Assembly: GCA_940337035.1 (NCBI GenBank)
Contig: CALNHX010002658.1
Span: forward strand, 107,930-171,929
Direction of reading: 5' to 3'
From: Agriotes lineatus
Lineage: Eukaryota > Arthropoda > Insecta > Coleoptera > Elateridae
DNA: 64,000 bases
Shown here: one piece after another, positions 44,341 to 58,900 of the stretch
Layout of the letters: every line of letters begins with the position of its first letter
Numbering within the stretch: the stretch's first letter is position 1
Position numbers and translations under genes: made by a program
Notes under the pieces: generated by a model
The model's input: only the letters and a program-made list of their open reading frames with translations
What the model was told of the DNA's origin: nothing
The model's database searches: none

Positions 44341-46570
44341 TTTACCCGCTATGTGGAGTACGGCAACTAAAATCTGTTTGGGCCCTTTTATTAGGAATAT
44401 ACAGGGCATGTTTTTGGCAAAGTTTCGTTCGTGTTCTATGTGTATTAGCCGAGCTGCAAATTTATTATTTTATTTAGGCGGGGGTGGCTTACCCGCTATG
44501 TGGAGTACGGCAACTAAAATCTGTTTGAGCCCTTTTATTAGGCGTATAGAGGGAATGTATTTAGCAAACTTTCGTTCGTGTTCTATGTGTAGTAGCCGAG
44601 CTGCTAATTTATTATTTTATTTAGGTGGGGGTGGTTTACCCGCTATGTGGAGTACGGCAACTAAAATCTGTTTGGGCCCTTTTATTAGGCATATAGAGGG
44701 AATGTATTTAGCAAACTTTCGTTCGTGTTCTATGTGTAGTAGCCGAGCTGCAAATTTATTATTTTATTTAGGTGGGGGTGGTTTACCCGCTATGTGGAGT
44801 ACGGCATCTAAAATCTGTTTGAGCCCTTTGATTAGGCATATAGAGGGAATGTATTTAGCAAACTTTCGTTCGTGTTCTATGTGTAGTAGCCGAGCTGCAA
44901 ATTTATTATTTTATTTAGGTGGGGGTGGTTTACCCGCTATGTGGAGTACGGCATCTAAAATCTGTTTGAGCCCTTTTATTAGGCATATAGAGGGAATGTA
45001 TTTAGCAAACTTTCGTTCGTGTACTATGTGTAGTAGCCGAGCTGCAAATTTATTATTTTATTTAGGTGGGGGTGGTTTACCCGCTATGTGGAGTACGGCA
45101 TCTAAAATCTGTTTGAGCCCTTTGATTAGGCATATAGAGGGAATGTATTTAGCAAACTTTCGTTCGTGTTCTATGTGTAGTAGCCGAGCTGCTAATTTAT
45201 TATTTTATTTAGGTGGGGGTGGTTTACCCGCTATGTGGAGTACGGCATCTAAAATCTGTTTGAGCCCTTTTATTAGGCATATAGAGGGAATGTATTTAGC
45301 AAACTTTCGTTCGTGTACTATGTGTAGTAGCCGAGCTGCAAATTTATTATTTTATTTAGGTGGGGGTGGTTTACCCGCTATGTGGAGTACGGCATCTAAA
45401 ATCTGTTTGAGCCCTTTGATTAGGCATATAGAGGGAATGTATTTAGCAAACTTTCGTTCGTGTTCTATGTGTAGTAGCCGAGCTGCTAATTTATTATTTT
45501 ATTTAGGTGGGGGTGGTTTACCCGCTATGTGGAGTACGGCAACTAAAATCTGTTTGGGCCCTTTTATTAGGCATATAGAGGGCATGTATTTAACAAACTT
45601 TCGTTCGTGTTATAAGTGAAGTAGCCGAGCTGCAAATTTATTATTTTATTTAGGCGGGGGTGGTTTACCCGCTATGTGGAGTACGGCAACTAAAATCTGT
45701 TTGGGCCCTTTTATTAGGCATATAAAGGGCATGTATTTAGCAAAGTTTCGTTCGTGTTCTATGTGTAGTAGCCGAGTTGCTAATTTATTATTTTATTTAG
45801 GTGGGGGTGGTTTACCCGCTATGTGGAGTACGGCAACTAAAATCTGTTTGGGCCCTTTTATTAGGAATATACAGGGCATGTTTTTGGCAAAGTTTCGTTC
45901 GTGTTCTATGTGTATTAGCCGAGCTGCAAATTTATTATTTTATTTAGGCGGGGGTGGTTTACCCGCTATGTGGAGTACGGCAACTAAAATCTGTTTGGGC
46001 CCTTTTATTAGGAATATACAGGGCATGTTTTTGGCAAAGTTTCGTTCGTGTTCTATGTGTATTAGCCGAGCTGCAAATTTATTATTTTATTTAGGCGGGG
46101 GTGGCTTACCCGCTATGTGGAGTACGGCAACTAAAATCTGTTTGAGCCCTTTTATTAGGCGTATAGAGGGAATGTATTTAGCAAACTTTCGTTCGTGTTC
46201 TATGTGTAGTAGCCGAGCTGCTAATTTATTATTTTATTTAGGTGGGGGTGGTTTACCCGCTATGTGGAGTACGGCAACTAAAATCTGTTTGGGCCCTTTT
46301 ATTAGGAATATACAGGGCATGTTTTTGGCAAAGTTTCGTTCGTGTTCTATGTGTATTAGCCGAGCTGCAAATTTATTATTTTATTTAGGCGGGGGTGGTT
46401 TACCCGCTATGTGGAGTACGGCAACTAAAATCTGTTTGGGCCCTTTTATTAGGAATATACAGGGCATGTTTTTGGCAAAGTTTCGTTCGTGTTCTATGTG
46501 TATTAGCCGAGCTGCAAATTTATTATTTTATTTAGGCGGGGGTGGTTTACCCGCTATGTGGAGTACGGCA
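38080..46570 (+). repeat. 8.5-kb block, copy 1 (partner at +12,326 bp)
   Basis: This block and 50,406-58,900 correspond at a constant offset of 12,326 bp (about 84 monomers), with private variants conserved. One visible difference is an ATG/AAG change in a TTCTATGTG word near 44,584 / 56,910. Boundaries are approximate. Confidence 0.85.
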
Positions 46571-49500
46571 ACTAAAATCTGTTTGGGCCCTTTTATTAGG
46601 AATATACAGGGCATGTTTTTGGCAAAGTTTCGTTCGTGTTCTATGTGTATTAGCCGAGCTGCAAATTTATTATTTTATTTAGGCGGGGGTGGCTTACCCG
46701 CTATGTGGAGTACGGCAACTAAAATCTGTTTGAGCCCTTTTATTAGGCGTATAGAGGGAATGTATTTAGCAAACTTTCGTTCGTGTTCTATGTGTAGTAG
46801 CCGAGCTGCTAATTTATTATTTTATTTAGGTGGGGGTGGTTTACCCGCTATGTGGAGTACGGCAACTAAAATCTGTTTGGGCCCTTTTATTAGGAATATA
46901 CAGGGCATGTTTTTGGCAAAGTTTCGTTCGTGTTCTATGTGTATTAGCCGAGCTGCAAATTTATTATTTTATTTAGGCGGGGGTGGTTTACCCGCTATGT
47001 GGAGTACGGCAACTAAAATCTGTTTGGGCCCTTTTATTAGGAATATACAGGGCATGTTTTTGGCAAAGTTTCGTTCGTGTTCTATGTGTATTAGCCGAGC
47101 TGCAAATTTATTATTTTATTTAGGCGGGGGTGGTTTACCCGCTATGTGGAGTACGGCAACTAAAATCTGTTTGGGCCCTTTTATTAGGAATATACAGGGC
47201 ATGTTTTTGGCAAAGTTTCGTTCGTGTTCTATGTGTATTAGCCGAGCTGCAAATTTATTATTTTATTTAGGCGGGGGTGGTTTACCCGCTATGTGGAGTA
47301 CGGCAACTAAAATCTGTTTGGGCCCTTTTATTAGGAATATACAGGGCATGTTTTTGGCAAAGTTTCGTTCGTGTTCTATGTGTATTAGCCGAGCTGCAAA
47401 TTTATTATTTTATTTAGGCGGGGGTGGCTTACCCGCTATGTGGAGTACGGCAACTAAAATCAGTTTGGCCCTTTTATTAGGCATATAGAGGGCATGTATT
47501 TAGCAAAGTTTCGTTTGTGTTCTATATGTAGTAGCCGAGCTGCAAATTTATTATTTTATTTAGGTGGGGGTGGTTTACCCGCTATGTGGAGTACGGCAAC
47601 TAAAATCTGTTTGGACTCTTTTATTAGGCATATAAAGGGCATGTTTTTGGCAAAGTTTCGTTCGTGTTCTAAGTGTATTAGCCGAGCTGCAAATTTATTA
47701 TTATATTTAGGCGGGGGTGGTTTACCCGCTACGTGGAGTACGGCAACTAAAATCAGTTTGGACCTTTTATTAGGCATATAGAGGGCATGTATTTAGCAAA
47801 GTTTCGTTCGTGTTCTATGTGTAGTAGCCGAGCTGCAAATTTATTATTTTATTTAGGCGGGGGTGGTTTACCCGCTATGTGGAGTACGGCAACTAAAATC
47901 AGTTTGGCCCTTTTATTAGGCATATAGAGGGCATGTATTTAGCAAAGTTTCGTTTGTGTTCTATATGTAGTAGCCGAGCTGCAAATTTATTATTTTATTT
48001 AGGTGGGGGTGGTTTACCCGCTATGTGGAGTACGGCAACTAAAATCTGTTTGGACTCTTTTATTAGGCATATAAAGGGCATGTTTTTGGCAAAGTTTCGT
48101 TCGTGTTCTAAGTGTATTAGCCGAGCTGCAAATTTATTATTATATTTAGGCGGGGGTGGTTTACCCGCTACGTGGAGTACGGCAACTAAAATCAGTTTGG
48201 ACCTTTTATTAGGCATATAGAGGGCATGTATTTAGCAAAGTTTCGTTCGTGTTCTATGTGTAGTAGCCGAGCTGCAAATTTATTATTTTATTTAGGCGGG
48301 GGTGGCTTACCCGCTATGTGGAGTACGGCAACTAAAATCAGTTTGGCCCTTTTATTAGGCATATAGAGGGCATGTATTTAGCAAAGTTTCGTTTGTGTTC
48401 TATATGTAGTAGCCGAGCTGCAAATTTATTATTTTATTTAGGTGGGGGTGGTTTACCCGCTATGTGGAGTACGGCAACTAAAATCTGTTTGGACTCTTTT
48501 ATTAGGCATATAAAGGGCATGTTTTTGGCAAAGTTTCGTTCGTGTTCTAAGTGTATTAGCCGAGCTGCAAATTTATTATTATATTTAGGCGGGGGTGGTT
48601 TACCCGCTACGTGGAGTACGGCAACTAAAATCAGTTTGGACCTTTTATTAGGCATATAGAGGGCATGTATTTAGCAAAGTTTCGTTCGTGTTCTATGTGT
48701 AGTAGCCGAGTTGCTAATTTATTATTTTATTTAGGTGGGGGTGGTTTACCCGCTATGTGGAGTACGGCAACTAAAATCTGTTTGGGCCCTTTTATTAGGA
48801 ATATACAGGGCATGTTTTTGGCAAAGTTTCGTTCGTGTTCTATGTGTATTAGCCGAGCTGCAAATTTATTATTTTATTTAGGCGGGGGTGGTTTACCCGC
48901 TATGTGGAGTACGGCAACTAAAATCTGTTTGGGCCCTTTTATTAGGAATATACAGGGCATGTTTTTGGCAAAGTTTCGTTCGTGTTCTATGTGTATTAGC
49001 CGAGCTGCAAATTTATTATTTTATTTAGGCGGGGGTGGCTTACCCGCTATGTGGAGTACGGCAACTAAAATCTGTTTGAGCCCTTTTATTAGGCGTATAG
49101 AGGGAATGTATTTAGCAAACTTTCGTTCGTGTTCTATGTGTAGTAGCCGAGCTGCTAATTTATTATTTTATTTAGGTGGGGGTGGTTTACCCGCTATGTG
49201 GAGTACGGCAACTAAAATCTGTTTGGGCCCTTTTATTAGGAATATACAGGGCATGTTTTTGGCAAAGTTTCGTTCGTGTTCTATGTGTATTAGCCGAGCT
49301 GCAAATTTATTATTTTATTTAGGCGGGGGTGGTTTACCCGCTATGTGGAGTACGGCAACTAAAATCTGTTTGGGCCCTTTTATTAGGAATATACAGGGCA
49401 TGTTTTTGGCAAAGTTTCGTTCGTGTTCTATGTGTATTAGCCGAGCTGCAAATTTATTATTTTATTTAGGCGGGGGTGGTTTACCCGCTATGTGGAGTAC

Positions 49501-50864
49501 GGCAACTAAAATCTGTTTGGGCCCTTTTATTAGGAATATACAGGGCATGTTTTTGGCAAAGTTTCGTTCGTGTTCTATGTGTATTAGCCGAGCTGCAAAT
49601 TTATTATTTTATTTAGGCGGGGGTGGCTTACCCGCTATGTGGAGTACGGCAACTAAAATCTGTTTGAGCCCTTTTATTAGGCGTATAGAGGGAATGTATT
49701 TAGCAAACTTTCGTTCGTGTTCTATGTGTAGTAGCCGAGCTGCTAATTTATTATTTTATTTAGGTGGGGGTGGTTTACCCGCTATGTGGAGTACGGCAAC
49801 TAAAATCTGTTTGGGCCCTTTTATTAGGAATATACAGGGCATGTTTTTGGCAAAGTTTCGTTCGTGTTCTATGTGTATTAGCCGAGCTGCAAATTTATTA
49901 TTTTATTTAGGCGGGGGTGGTTTACCCGCTATGTGGAGTACGGCAACTAAAATCTGTTTGGGCCCTTTTATTAGGAATATACAGGGCATGTTTTTGGCAA
50001 AGTTTCGTTCGTGTTCTATGTGTATTAGCCGAGCTGCAAATTTATTATTTTATTTAGGCGGGGGTGGTTTACCCGCTATGTGGAGTACGGCAACTAAAAT
50101 CTGTTTGGGCCCTTTTATTAGGAATATACAGGGCATGTTTTTGGCAAAGTTTCGTTCGTGTTCTATGTGTATTAGCCGAGCTGCAAATTTATTATTTTAT
50201 TTAGGCGGGGGTGGTTTACCCGCTATGTGGAGTACGGCAACTAAAATCTGTTTGGGCCCTTTTATTAGGAATATACAGGGCATGTTTTTGGCAAAGTTTC
50301 GTTCGTGTTCTATGTGTATTAGCCGAGCTGCAAATTTATTATTTTATTTAGGCGGGGGTGGCTTACCCGCTATGTGGAGTACGGCAACTAAAATCAGTTT
50401 GGCCCTTTTATTAGGCATATAGAGGGCATGTATTTAGCAAAGTTTCGTTTGTGTTCTATATGTAGTAGCCGAGCTGCAAATTTATTATTTTATTTAGGTG
50501 GGGGTGGTTTACCCGCTATGTGGAGTACGGCAACTAAAATCTGTTTGGACTCTTTTATTAGGCATATAAAGGGCATGTTTTTGGCAAAGTTTCGTTCGTG
50601 TTCTAAGTGTATTAGCCGAGCTGCAAATTTATTATTATATTTAGGCGGGGGTGGTTTACCCGCTACGTGGAGTACGGCAACTAAAATCAGTTTGGACCTT
50701 TTATTAGGCATATAGAGGGCATGTATTTAGCAAAGTTTCGTTCGTGTTCTATGTGTAGTAGCCGAGCTGCAAATTTATTATTTTATTTAGGCGGGGGTGG
50801 TTTACCCGCTATGTGGAGTACGGCAACTAAAATCAGTTTGGCCCTTTTATTAGGCATATAGAGG
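45731..50864 (+). repeat. 2.2-kb block duplicated at offset 2934 bp, with 439-bp triplication between
   Basis: 45,731-47,930 matches 48,665-50,864 (offset 2934, about 20 monomers). Between them a three-monomer unit of 439 bp occurs at 47,494, 47,933 and 48,372 with the same private changes (TTCGTTTGTGTTCTATATG, TATTATTATATTTAGG, GCTACGTGG). This three-step ladder is a small, fresh expansion. Confidence 0.85.
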
Positions 50865-53800
50865 GCATGCATTTAGCAAAGTTTCGTTCGTGTTCTATGT
50901 GTAGTAGCCGAGCTGCAAATTTATTATTATATTTAGGCGGGGGTGGTTTACCCGCTATGTGGAGTACGGCAACTAAAATCAGTTTGGCCCTTTTATTAGG
51001 CATACAGAGGGCATGTTGTTGGCAAAGTTTCGTTCGTGTTCTATGTGTATTAGCCGAGCTGCAAATTTATTATTTTATTTAGGCGGGGGTGGTTTACCCG
51101 CTATGTGGAGTACGGCAACTAAAATCTGTTTGGGCCCTTTTATTAGGAATATACAGGGCATGTTTTTGGCAAAGTTTCGTTCGTGTTCTATGTGTATTAG
51201 CCGAGCTGCAAATTTATTATTTTATTTAGGCGGGGGTGGCTTACCCGCTATGTGGAGTACGGCAACTAAAATCTGTTTGGGCCCTTTTATTAGGAATATA
51301 CAGGGCATGCATTTAGCAAAGTTTCGTTCGTGTTCTATGTGTAGTAGCCGAGCTGCAAATTTATTATTTTATTTAGGCGGGGGTGGTTTACCCGCTACGT
51401 GGAGTACGGCAACTAAAATCTGTTTGGGCCCTTTTATTAGGAATATACAGGGCATGTTGTTGGCAAAGTTTCGTTCGTGTTCTATGTGTATTAGCCGAGC
51501 TGCAAATTTATTATTTTATTTAGGCGGGGGTGGCTTACCCGCTATGTGGAGTACGGCAACTAAAATCTGTTTGAGCCCTTTTATTAGGCGTATAGAGGGC
51601 ATGTATTTAGCAAAGTTTCGTTCGTGTACTATGTGTAGTAGCCGAGCTGCAAATTTATTATTTTATTTAGGTGGGGGTGGTTTACCCGCTATGTGGAGTA
51701 CGGCATCTAAAATCTGTTTGAGCCCTTTGATTAGGCATATAGAGGGAATGTATTTAGCAAACTTTCGTTCGTGTTCTATGTGTAGTAGCCGAGCTGCTAA
51801 TTTATTATTTTATTTAGGTGGGGGTGGTTTACCCGCTATGTGGAGTACGGCAACTAAAATCTGTTTGGGCCCTTTTATTAGGCATATAGAGGGCATGTAT
51901 TTAACAAACTTTCGTTCGTGTTATAAGTGAAGTAGCCGAGCTGCAAATTTATTATTTTATTTAGGCGGGGGTGGTTTACCCGCTATGTGGAGTACGGCAA
52001 CTAAAATCTGTTTGGGCCCTTTTATTAGGCATATAAAGGGCATGTATTTAGCAAAGTTTCGTTCGTGTTCTATGTGTAGTAGCCGAGTTGCTAATTTATT
52101 ATTTTATTTAGGTGGGGGTGGTTTACCCGCTATGTGGAGTACGGCAACTAAAATCTGTTTGGGCCCTTTTATTAGGAATATACAGGGCATGTTTTTGGCA
52201 AAGTGTCGTTCGTGTTCTATGCGTATTAGCCGAGCTGCTAATTTATTATTTTATTTAGGTGGGGGTGGTTTACCCGCTATGTGGAGTACGGCAACTAAAA
52301 TCTGTTTGGGCCCTTTTATTAGGCATACAGAGGGCATGTACTTAGCAAAGTTTCTTTCGTGTTCTATATGTAGTAGCCGAGCTGCAAATTTATTATTTTA
52401 TTTAGGCGGGGGTGGTTTACCCGCTATGTGGAGTACGGCAACTAAAATCTGTTTGGCCCCTTTCATTAGGCATACAAAGGGCATGTATTTAGCAAAGTTT
52501 CGTTCGTGTTCTATGTGTAGTAGCCGAGTTGCTAATTTATTATTTTATTTAGGTGGGGGTGGTTTACCGCTATGTGCAGTACGGAAACTAAAATCTGTTT
52601 GGGCCCTTTTATTAGGCATACAGAGGGCATGTATTTAGCAAAGTTTCGTTCGTGTTCTATGTGTAGTAGCCGAGCTGCTAATTTATTATTTTATTTAGGT
52701 GGGGGTGGTTTACCCGCTATGTGCAGTACGGAAACTAAAATCTGTTTGGGCCCTTTTATTAGGCATACAGAGGGCATGTATTTAGCAAAGTTTCTTTCGT
52801 GTTCTATATGTAGTAGCCGAGCTGCAAATTTATTATTTTATTTAGGCGGGGGTGGTTTACCCGCTATGTGGAGTACGGCAACTAAAATCTGTTTGGCCCC
52901 TTTCATTAGGCATACAAAGGGCATGTATTTAGCAAAGTTTCGTTCGTGTTCTATGTGTAGTAGCCGAGTTGCTAATTTATTATTTTATTTAGGTGGGGTG
53001 GTTTACCGCTATGTGCAGTACGGAAACTAAAATCTGTTTGGGCCCTTTTATTAGGCATACAGAGGGCATGTATTTAGCAAAGTTTCTTTCGTGTTCTATA
53101 TGTAGTAGCCGAGCTGCAAATTTATTATTTTATTTAGGCGGGGGTGGTTTACCCGCTATGTGGAGTACGCCAACTAAAATCTGTTTGGCCCCTTTCATTA
53201 GGCATACAAAGGGCATGTATTTAGCAAAGTTTCGTTCGTGTTCTATGTGTAGTAGCCGAGTTGCTAATTTATTATTTTATTTAGGTGGGGGTGGTTTAAC
53301 CGCTATGTGCAGTACGGAAACTAAAATCTGTTTGGGCCCTTTTATTAGGCATACAGAGGGCATGTATTTAGCAAAGTTTCTTTCGTGTTCTATATGTAGT
53401 AGCCGAGCTGCAAATTTATTATTTTATTTAGGCGGGGGTGGTTTACCCGCTATGTGGAGTACGGCAACTAAAATCTGTTTGGCCCCTTTCATTAGGCATA
53501 CAAAGGGCATGTATTTAGCAAAGTTTCGTTCGTGTTCTATGTGTAGTAGCCGAGTTGCTAATTTATTATTTTATTTAGGTGGGGGTGGTTTACCGCTATG
53601 TGCAGTACGGAAACTAAAATTTGTTTGGGCCCTTTTATGAGGCATACAGAGGGCATGTATTTAGCACAGTTTCGTTCGTGTTCTATGTGTAGTAGCCGAG
53701 TTGCTAATTTATTATTTTATTTAGGTGGGGGTGGTTTACCGCTATGTGCAGTACGGAAACTAAAATCTGTTTGGGCCCTTTTATTAGGCATACAGAGGGC

Positions 53801-56800
53801 ATGTTTTTGGCAAAGTTTCGTTCGTGTTCTAAGTGTAGTAGCCGAGCTGCAAATTTATTATTTTATTTAGGCGGGGGTGGTTTACCCGCTATGTGGAGTA
53901 CGGCAATTAAAATCTGTTTGTGCCCTTTTATTAGGCATATAGAGGGAATGTATTTAGCAAACTTTCGTTCGTGTTCTATGTGTAGTAGCCAGCTGCTAAT
54001 TTATTATTTTATTTAGGTGGGGGTGGTTTACCCGCTATGTGGAGTACGGCAACTAAAATCTGTTTGGGCCCTTTTATTAGGCATATAGAGGGCATGTATT
54101 TAACAAACTTTCGTTCGTGTTCTAAGTGTAGTAGCCGAGCTGCAAATTTATTATTTTATTTAGGCGGGGGTGGTTTACCCGCTATGTGGAGTACGGCAAC
54201 TAAAATCTGTTTGGACCCTTTTATTAGGCATATAAAGGGCATGTATTTAGCAAAGTTTCGTTCGTGTTCTATGTGTAGTAGCCGAGTTGCTAATTTATTA
54301 TTTTATTTAGGTGGGGGTGGTTTACCCGCTATGTGGAGTACGGCAACTAAAATCTGTTTGGGCCCTTTTATTAGGAATATACAGGGCATGTTTTTGGCAA
54401 AGTTTCGTTCGTGTTCTATGTGTAGTAGCCGAGCTGCAAATTTATTATTTTATTTAGGCGGGGGTGGTTTACCCGCTATGTGGAGTACGGCAACTAAAAT
54501 CTGTTTGAGCCCTTTTATGAGGCATATAGAGGGCATGTATTTAGCAAAGTTTCGTTCGTGTTCTATGTGTAGTAGCCGAGCTGCAAATTTATTATTTTAT
54601 TTAGGCGGGGGTGGTTTACCCGCTATGTGGAGTACGGCAACTAAAATCTGTTTGGGCCCTTTTATTAGGCATACAGAGGGCATGTATTTAGCAAAGTTTC
54701 GTTCGTGTTCTATGTGTAGTAGCCGAGCTGCTAATTTATTATTTTATTTAGGTGGGGGTGGTTTACCCGCTATGTGCAGTACGGAAACTAAAATCTGTTT
54801 GGGCCCTTTTATTAGGCATACAGAGGGCATGCATTTAGCAAAGTTTCTTTCGTGTTCTATATGTAGTAGCCGAGCTGCAAATTTATCATTTTATTTAGGC
54901 GGGGGTGGTTTACCCGCTATGTGGAGTACGGCAACTAAAATCTGTTTGGCCCCTTTCATTAGGCATACAAGGGGCATGTATTTAGCAAAGTTTCGTTCGT
55001 GTTCTATGTGTAGTAGCCGAGTTGCTAATTTATTATTTTATTTAGGTGGGGGTGGTTTACCGCTATGTGCAGTACGGAAACTAAAATCTGTTTGGCCCTT
55101 TTATTAGGCATACAGAGGGCATGTATTTAGCAAAGTTTCGTTCGTGTTCTATGTGTAGTAGCCGAGCTGCAAATTTATTATTTTATTTAGGCGGGGGTGG
55201 TTTACCCGCTATGTGGAGTACGGCAACTAAAATCTGTTTGGACCCTTTTATTAGGCATATAAAGGGCATGTATTTAGCAAAGTTTCGTTCGTGTTCTATG
55301 TGTAGTAGCCGAGTTGCTAATTTATTATTTTATTTAGGTGGGGGTGGTTTACCCGCTATGTGGAGTACGGCAACTAAAATCTGTTTGGACTCTTTTATTA
55401 GGCATATAAAGGGCATGTTTTTGGCAAAGTTTTGTTCGTGTTCTATGTGTATTAGCCAAGCTGCAAATTTATTATTATATTTAGGCGGGGGTGGTTTACC
55501 CGCTATGTGGAGTACGGCAACTAAAATCAGTTTGGCCCTTTTATTAGGCATATAGAGGGCATGTATTTAGCAAAGTTTCGTTTGTGTTCTATATGTAGTA
55601 GCCGAGCTGCAAATTTATTATTTTATTTAGGTGGGGGTGGTTTACCCGCTATGTGGAGTACGGCAACTAAAATCTGTTTGGACTCTTTTATTAGGCATAT
55701 AAAGGGCATGTTTTTGGCAAAGTTTCGTTCGTGTTCTAAGTGTATTAGCCGAGCTGCAAATTTATTATTATATTTAGGCGGGGGTGGTTTACCCGCTACG
55801 TGGAGTACGGCAACTAAAATCAGTTTGGACCTTTTATTAGGCATATAGAGGGCATGTATTTAGCAAAGTTTCGTTCGTGTTCTATGTGTAGTAGCCGAGC
55901 TGCAAATTTATTATTTTATTTAGGCGGGGGTGGTTTACCCGCTATGTGGAGTACGGCAACTAAAATCAGTTTGGCCCTTTTATTAGGCATATAGAGGGCA
56001 TGCATTTAGCAAAGTTTCGTTCGTGTTCTATGTGTAGTAGCCGAGCTGCAAATTTATTATTATATTTAGGCGGGGGTGGTTTACCCGCTATGTGGAGTAC
56101 GGCAACTAAAATCAGTTTGGCCCTTTTATTAGGCATACAGAGGGCATGTTGTTGGCAAAGTTTCGTTCGTGTTCTATGTGTATTAGCCGAGCTGCAAATT
56201 TATTATTTTATTTAGGCGGGGGTGGTTTACCCGCTATGTGGAGTACGGCAACTAAAATCTGTTTGGGCCCTTTTATTAGGAATATACAGGGCATGTTTTT
56301 GGCAAAGTTTCGTTCGTGTTCTATGTGTATTAGCCGAGCTGCAAATTTATTATTTTATTTAGGCGGGGGTGGCTTACCCGCTATGTGGAGTACGGCAACT
56401 AAAATCTGTTTGGGCCCTTTTATTAGGAATATACAGGGCATGCATTTAGCAAAGTTTCGTTCGTGTTCTATGTGTAGTAGCCGAGCTGCAAATTTATTAT
56501 TTTATTTAGGCGGGGGTGGTTTACCCGCTACGTGGAGTACGGCAACTAAAATCTGTTTGGGCCCTTTTATTAGGAATATACAGGGCATGTTGTTGGCAAA
56601 GTTTCGTTCGTGTTCTATGTGTATTAGCCGAGCTGCAAATTTATTATTTTATTTAGGCGGGGGTGGTTTACCCGCTATGTGGAGTACGGCAACTAAAATC
56701 TGTTTGGGCCCTTTTATTAGGAATATACAGGGCATGTTTTTGGCAAAGTTTCGTTCGTGTTCTATGTGTATTAGCCGAGCTGCAAATTTATTATTTTATT

Positions 56801-58900
56801 TAGGCGGGGGTGGCTTACCCGCTATGTGGAGTACGGCAACTAAAATCTGTTTGAGCCCTTTTATTAGGCGTATAGAGGGAATGTATTTAGCAAACTTTCG
56901 TTCGTGTTCTAAGTGTAGTAGCCGAGCTGCTAATTTATTATTTTATTTAGGTGGGGGTGGTTTACCCGCTATGTGGAGTACGGCAACTAAAATCTGTTTG
57001 GGCCCTTTTATTAGGCATATAGAGGGAATGTATTTAGCAAACTTTCGTTCGTGTTCTATGTGTAGTAGCCGAGCTGCAAATTTATTATTTTATTTAGGTG
57101 GGGGTGGTTTACCCGCTATGTGGAGTACGGCATCTAAAATCTGTTTGAGCCCTTTGATTAGGCATATAGAGGGAATGTATTTAGCAAACTTTCGTTCGTG
57201 TTCTATGTGTAGTAGCCGAGCTGCAAATTTATTATTTTATTTAGGTGGGGGTGGTTTACCCGCTATGTGGAGTACGGCATCTAAAATCTGTTTGAGCCCT
57301 TTTATTAGGCATATAGAGGGAATGTATTTAGCAAACTTTCGTTCGTGTACTATGTGTAGTAGCCGAGCTGCAAATTTATTATTTTATTTAGGTGGGGGTG
57401 GTTTACCCGCTATGTGGAGTACGGCATCTAAAATCTGTTTGAGCCCTTTGATTAGGCATATAGAGGGAATGTATTTAGCAAACTTTCGTTCGTGTTCTAT
57501 GTGTAGTAGCCGAGCTGCTAATTTATTATTTTATTTAGGTGGGGGTGGTTTACCCGCTATGTGGAGTACGGCATCTAAAATCTGTTTGAGCCCTTTTATT
57601 AGGCATATAGAGGGAATGTATTTAGCAAACTTTCGTTCGTGTACTATGTGTAGTAGCCGAGCTGCAAATTTATTATTTTATTTAGGTGGGGGTGGTTTAC
57701 CCGCTATGTGGAGTACGGCATCTAAAATCTGTTTGAGCCCTTTGATTAGGCATATAGAGGGAATGTATTTAGCAAACTTTCGTTCGTGTTCTATGTGTAG
57801 TAGCCGAGCTGCTAATTTATTATTTTATTTAGGTGGGGGTGGTTTACCCGCTATGTGGAGTACGGCAACTAAAATCTGTTTGGGCCCTTTTATTAGGCAT
57901 ATAGAGGGCATGTATTTAACAAACTTTCGTTCGTGTTATAAGTGAAGTAGCCGAGCTGCAAATTTATTATTTTATTTAGGCGGGGGTGGTTTACCCGCTA
58001 TGTGGAGTACGGCAACTAAAATCTGTTTGGGCCCTTTTATTAGGCATATAAAGGGCATGTATTTAGCAAAGTTTCGTTCGTGTTCTATGTGTAGTAGCCG
58101 AGTTGCTAATTTATTATTTTATTTAGGTGGGGGTGGTTTACCCGCTATGTGGAGTACGGCAACTAAAATCTGTTTGGGCCCTTTTATTAGGAATATACAG
58201 GGCATGTTTTTGGCAAAGTTTCGTTCGTGTTCTATGTGTATTAGCCGAGCTGCAAATTTATTATTTTATTTAGGCGGGGGTGGTTTACCCGCTATGTGGA
58301 GTACGGCAACTAAAATCTGTTTGGGCCCTTTTATTAGGAATATACAGGGCATGTTTTTGGCAAAGTTTCGTTCGTGTTCTATGTGTATTAGCCGAGCTGC
58401 AAATTTATTATTTTATTTAGGCGGGGGTGGCTTACCCGCTATGTGGAGTACGGCAACTAAAATCTGTTTGAGCCCTTTTATTAGGCGTATAGAGGGAATG
58501 TATTTAGCAAACTTTCGTTCGTGTTCTATGTGTAGTAGCCGAGTTGCTAATTTATTATTTTATTTAGGTGGGGGTGGTTTACCCGCTATGTGGAGTACGG
58601 CAACTAAAATCTGTTTGGGCCCTTTTATTAGGAATATACAGGGCATGTTTTTGGCAAAGTTTCGTTCGTGTTCTATGTGTATTAGCCGAGCTGCAAATTT
58701 ATTATTTTATTTAGGCGGGGGTGGTTTACCCGCTATGTGGAGTACGGCAACTAAAATCTGTTTGGGCCCTTTTATTAGGAATATACAGGGCATGTTTTTG
58801 GCAAAGTTTCGTTCGTGTTCTATGTGTATTAGCCGAGCTGCAAATTTATTATTTTATTTAGGCGGGGGTGGCTTACCCGCTATGTGGAGTACGGCAACTA
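50406..58900 (+). repeat. 8.5-kb block, copy 2 (partner at -12,326 bp)
   Basis: Second copy of the block at 38,080-46,570. It itself contains the right half of the 5133-bp duplication, so that duplication is older than, or was carried along by, this one. Confidence 0.85.
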
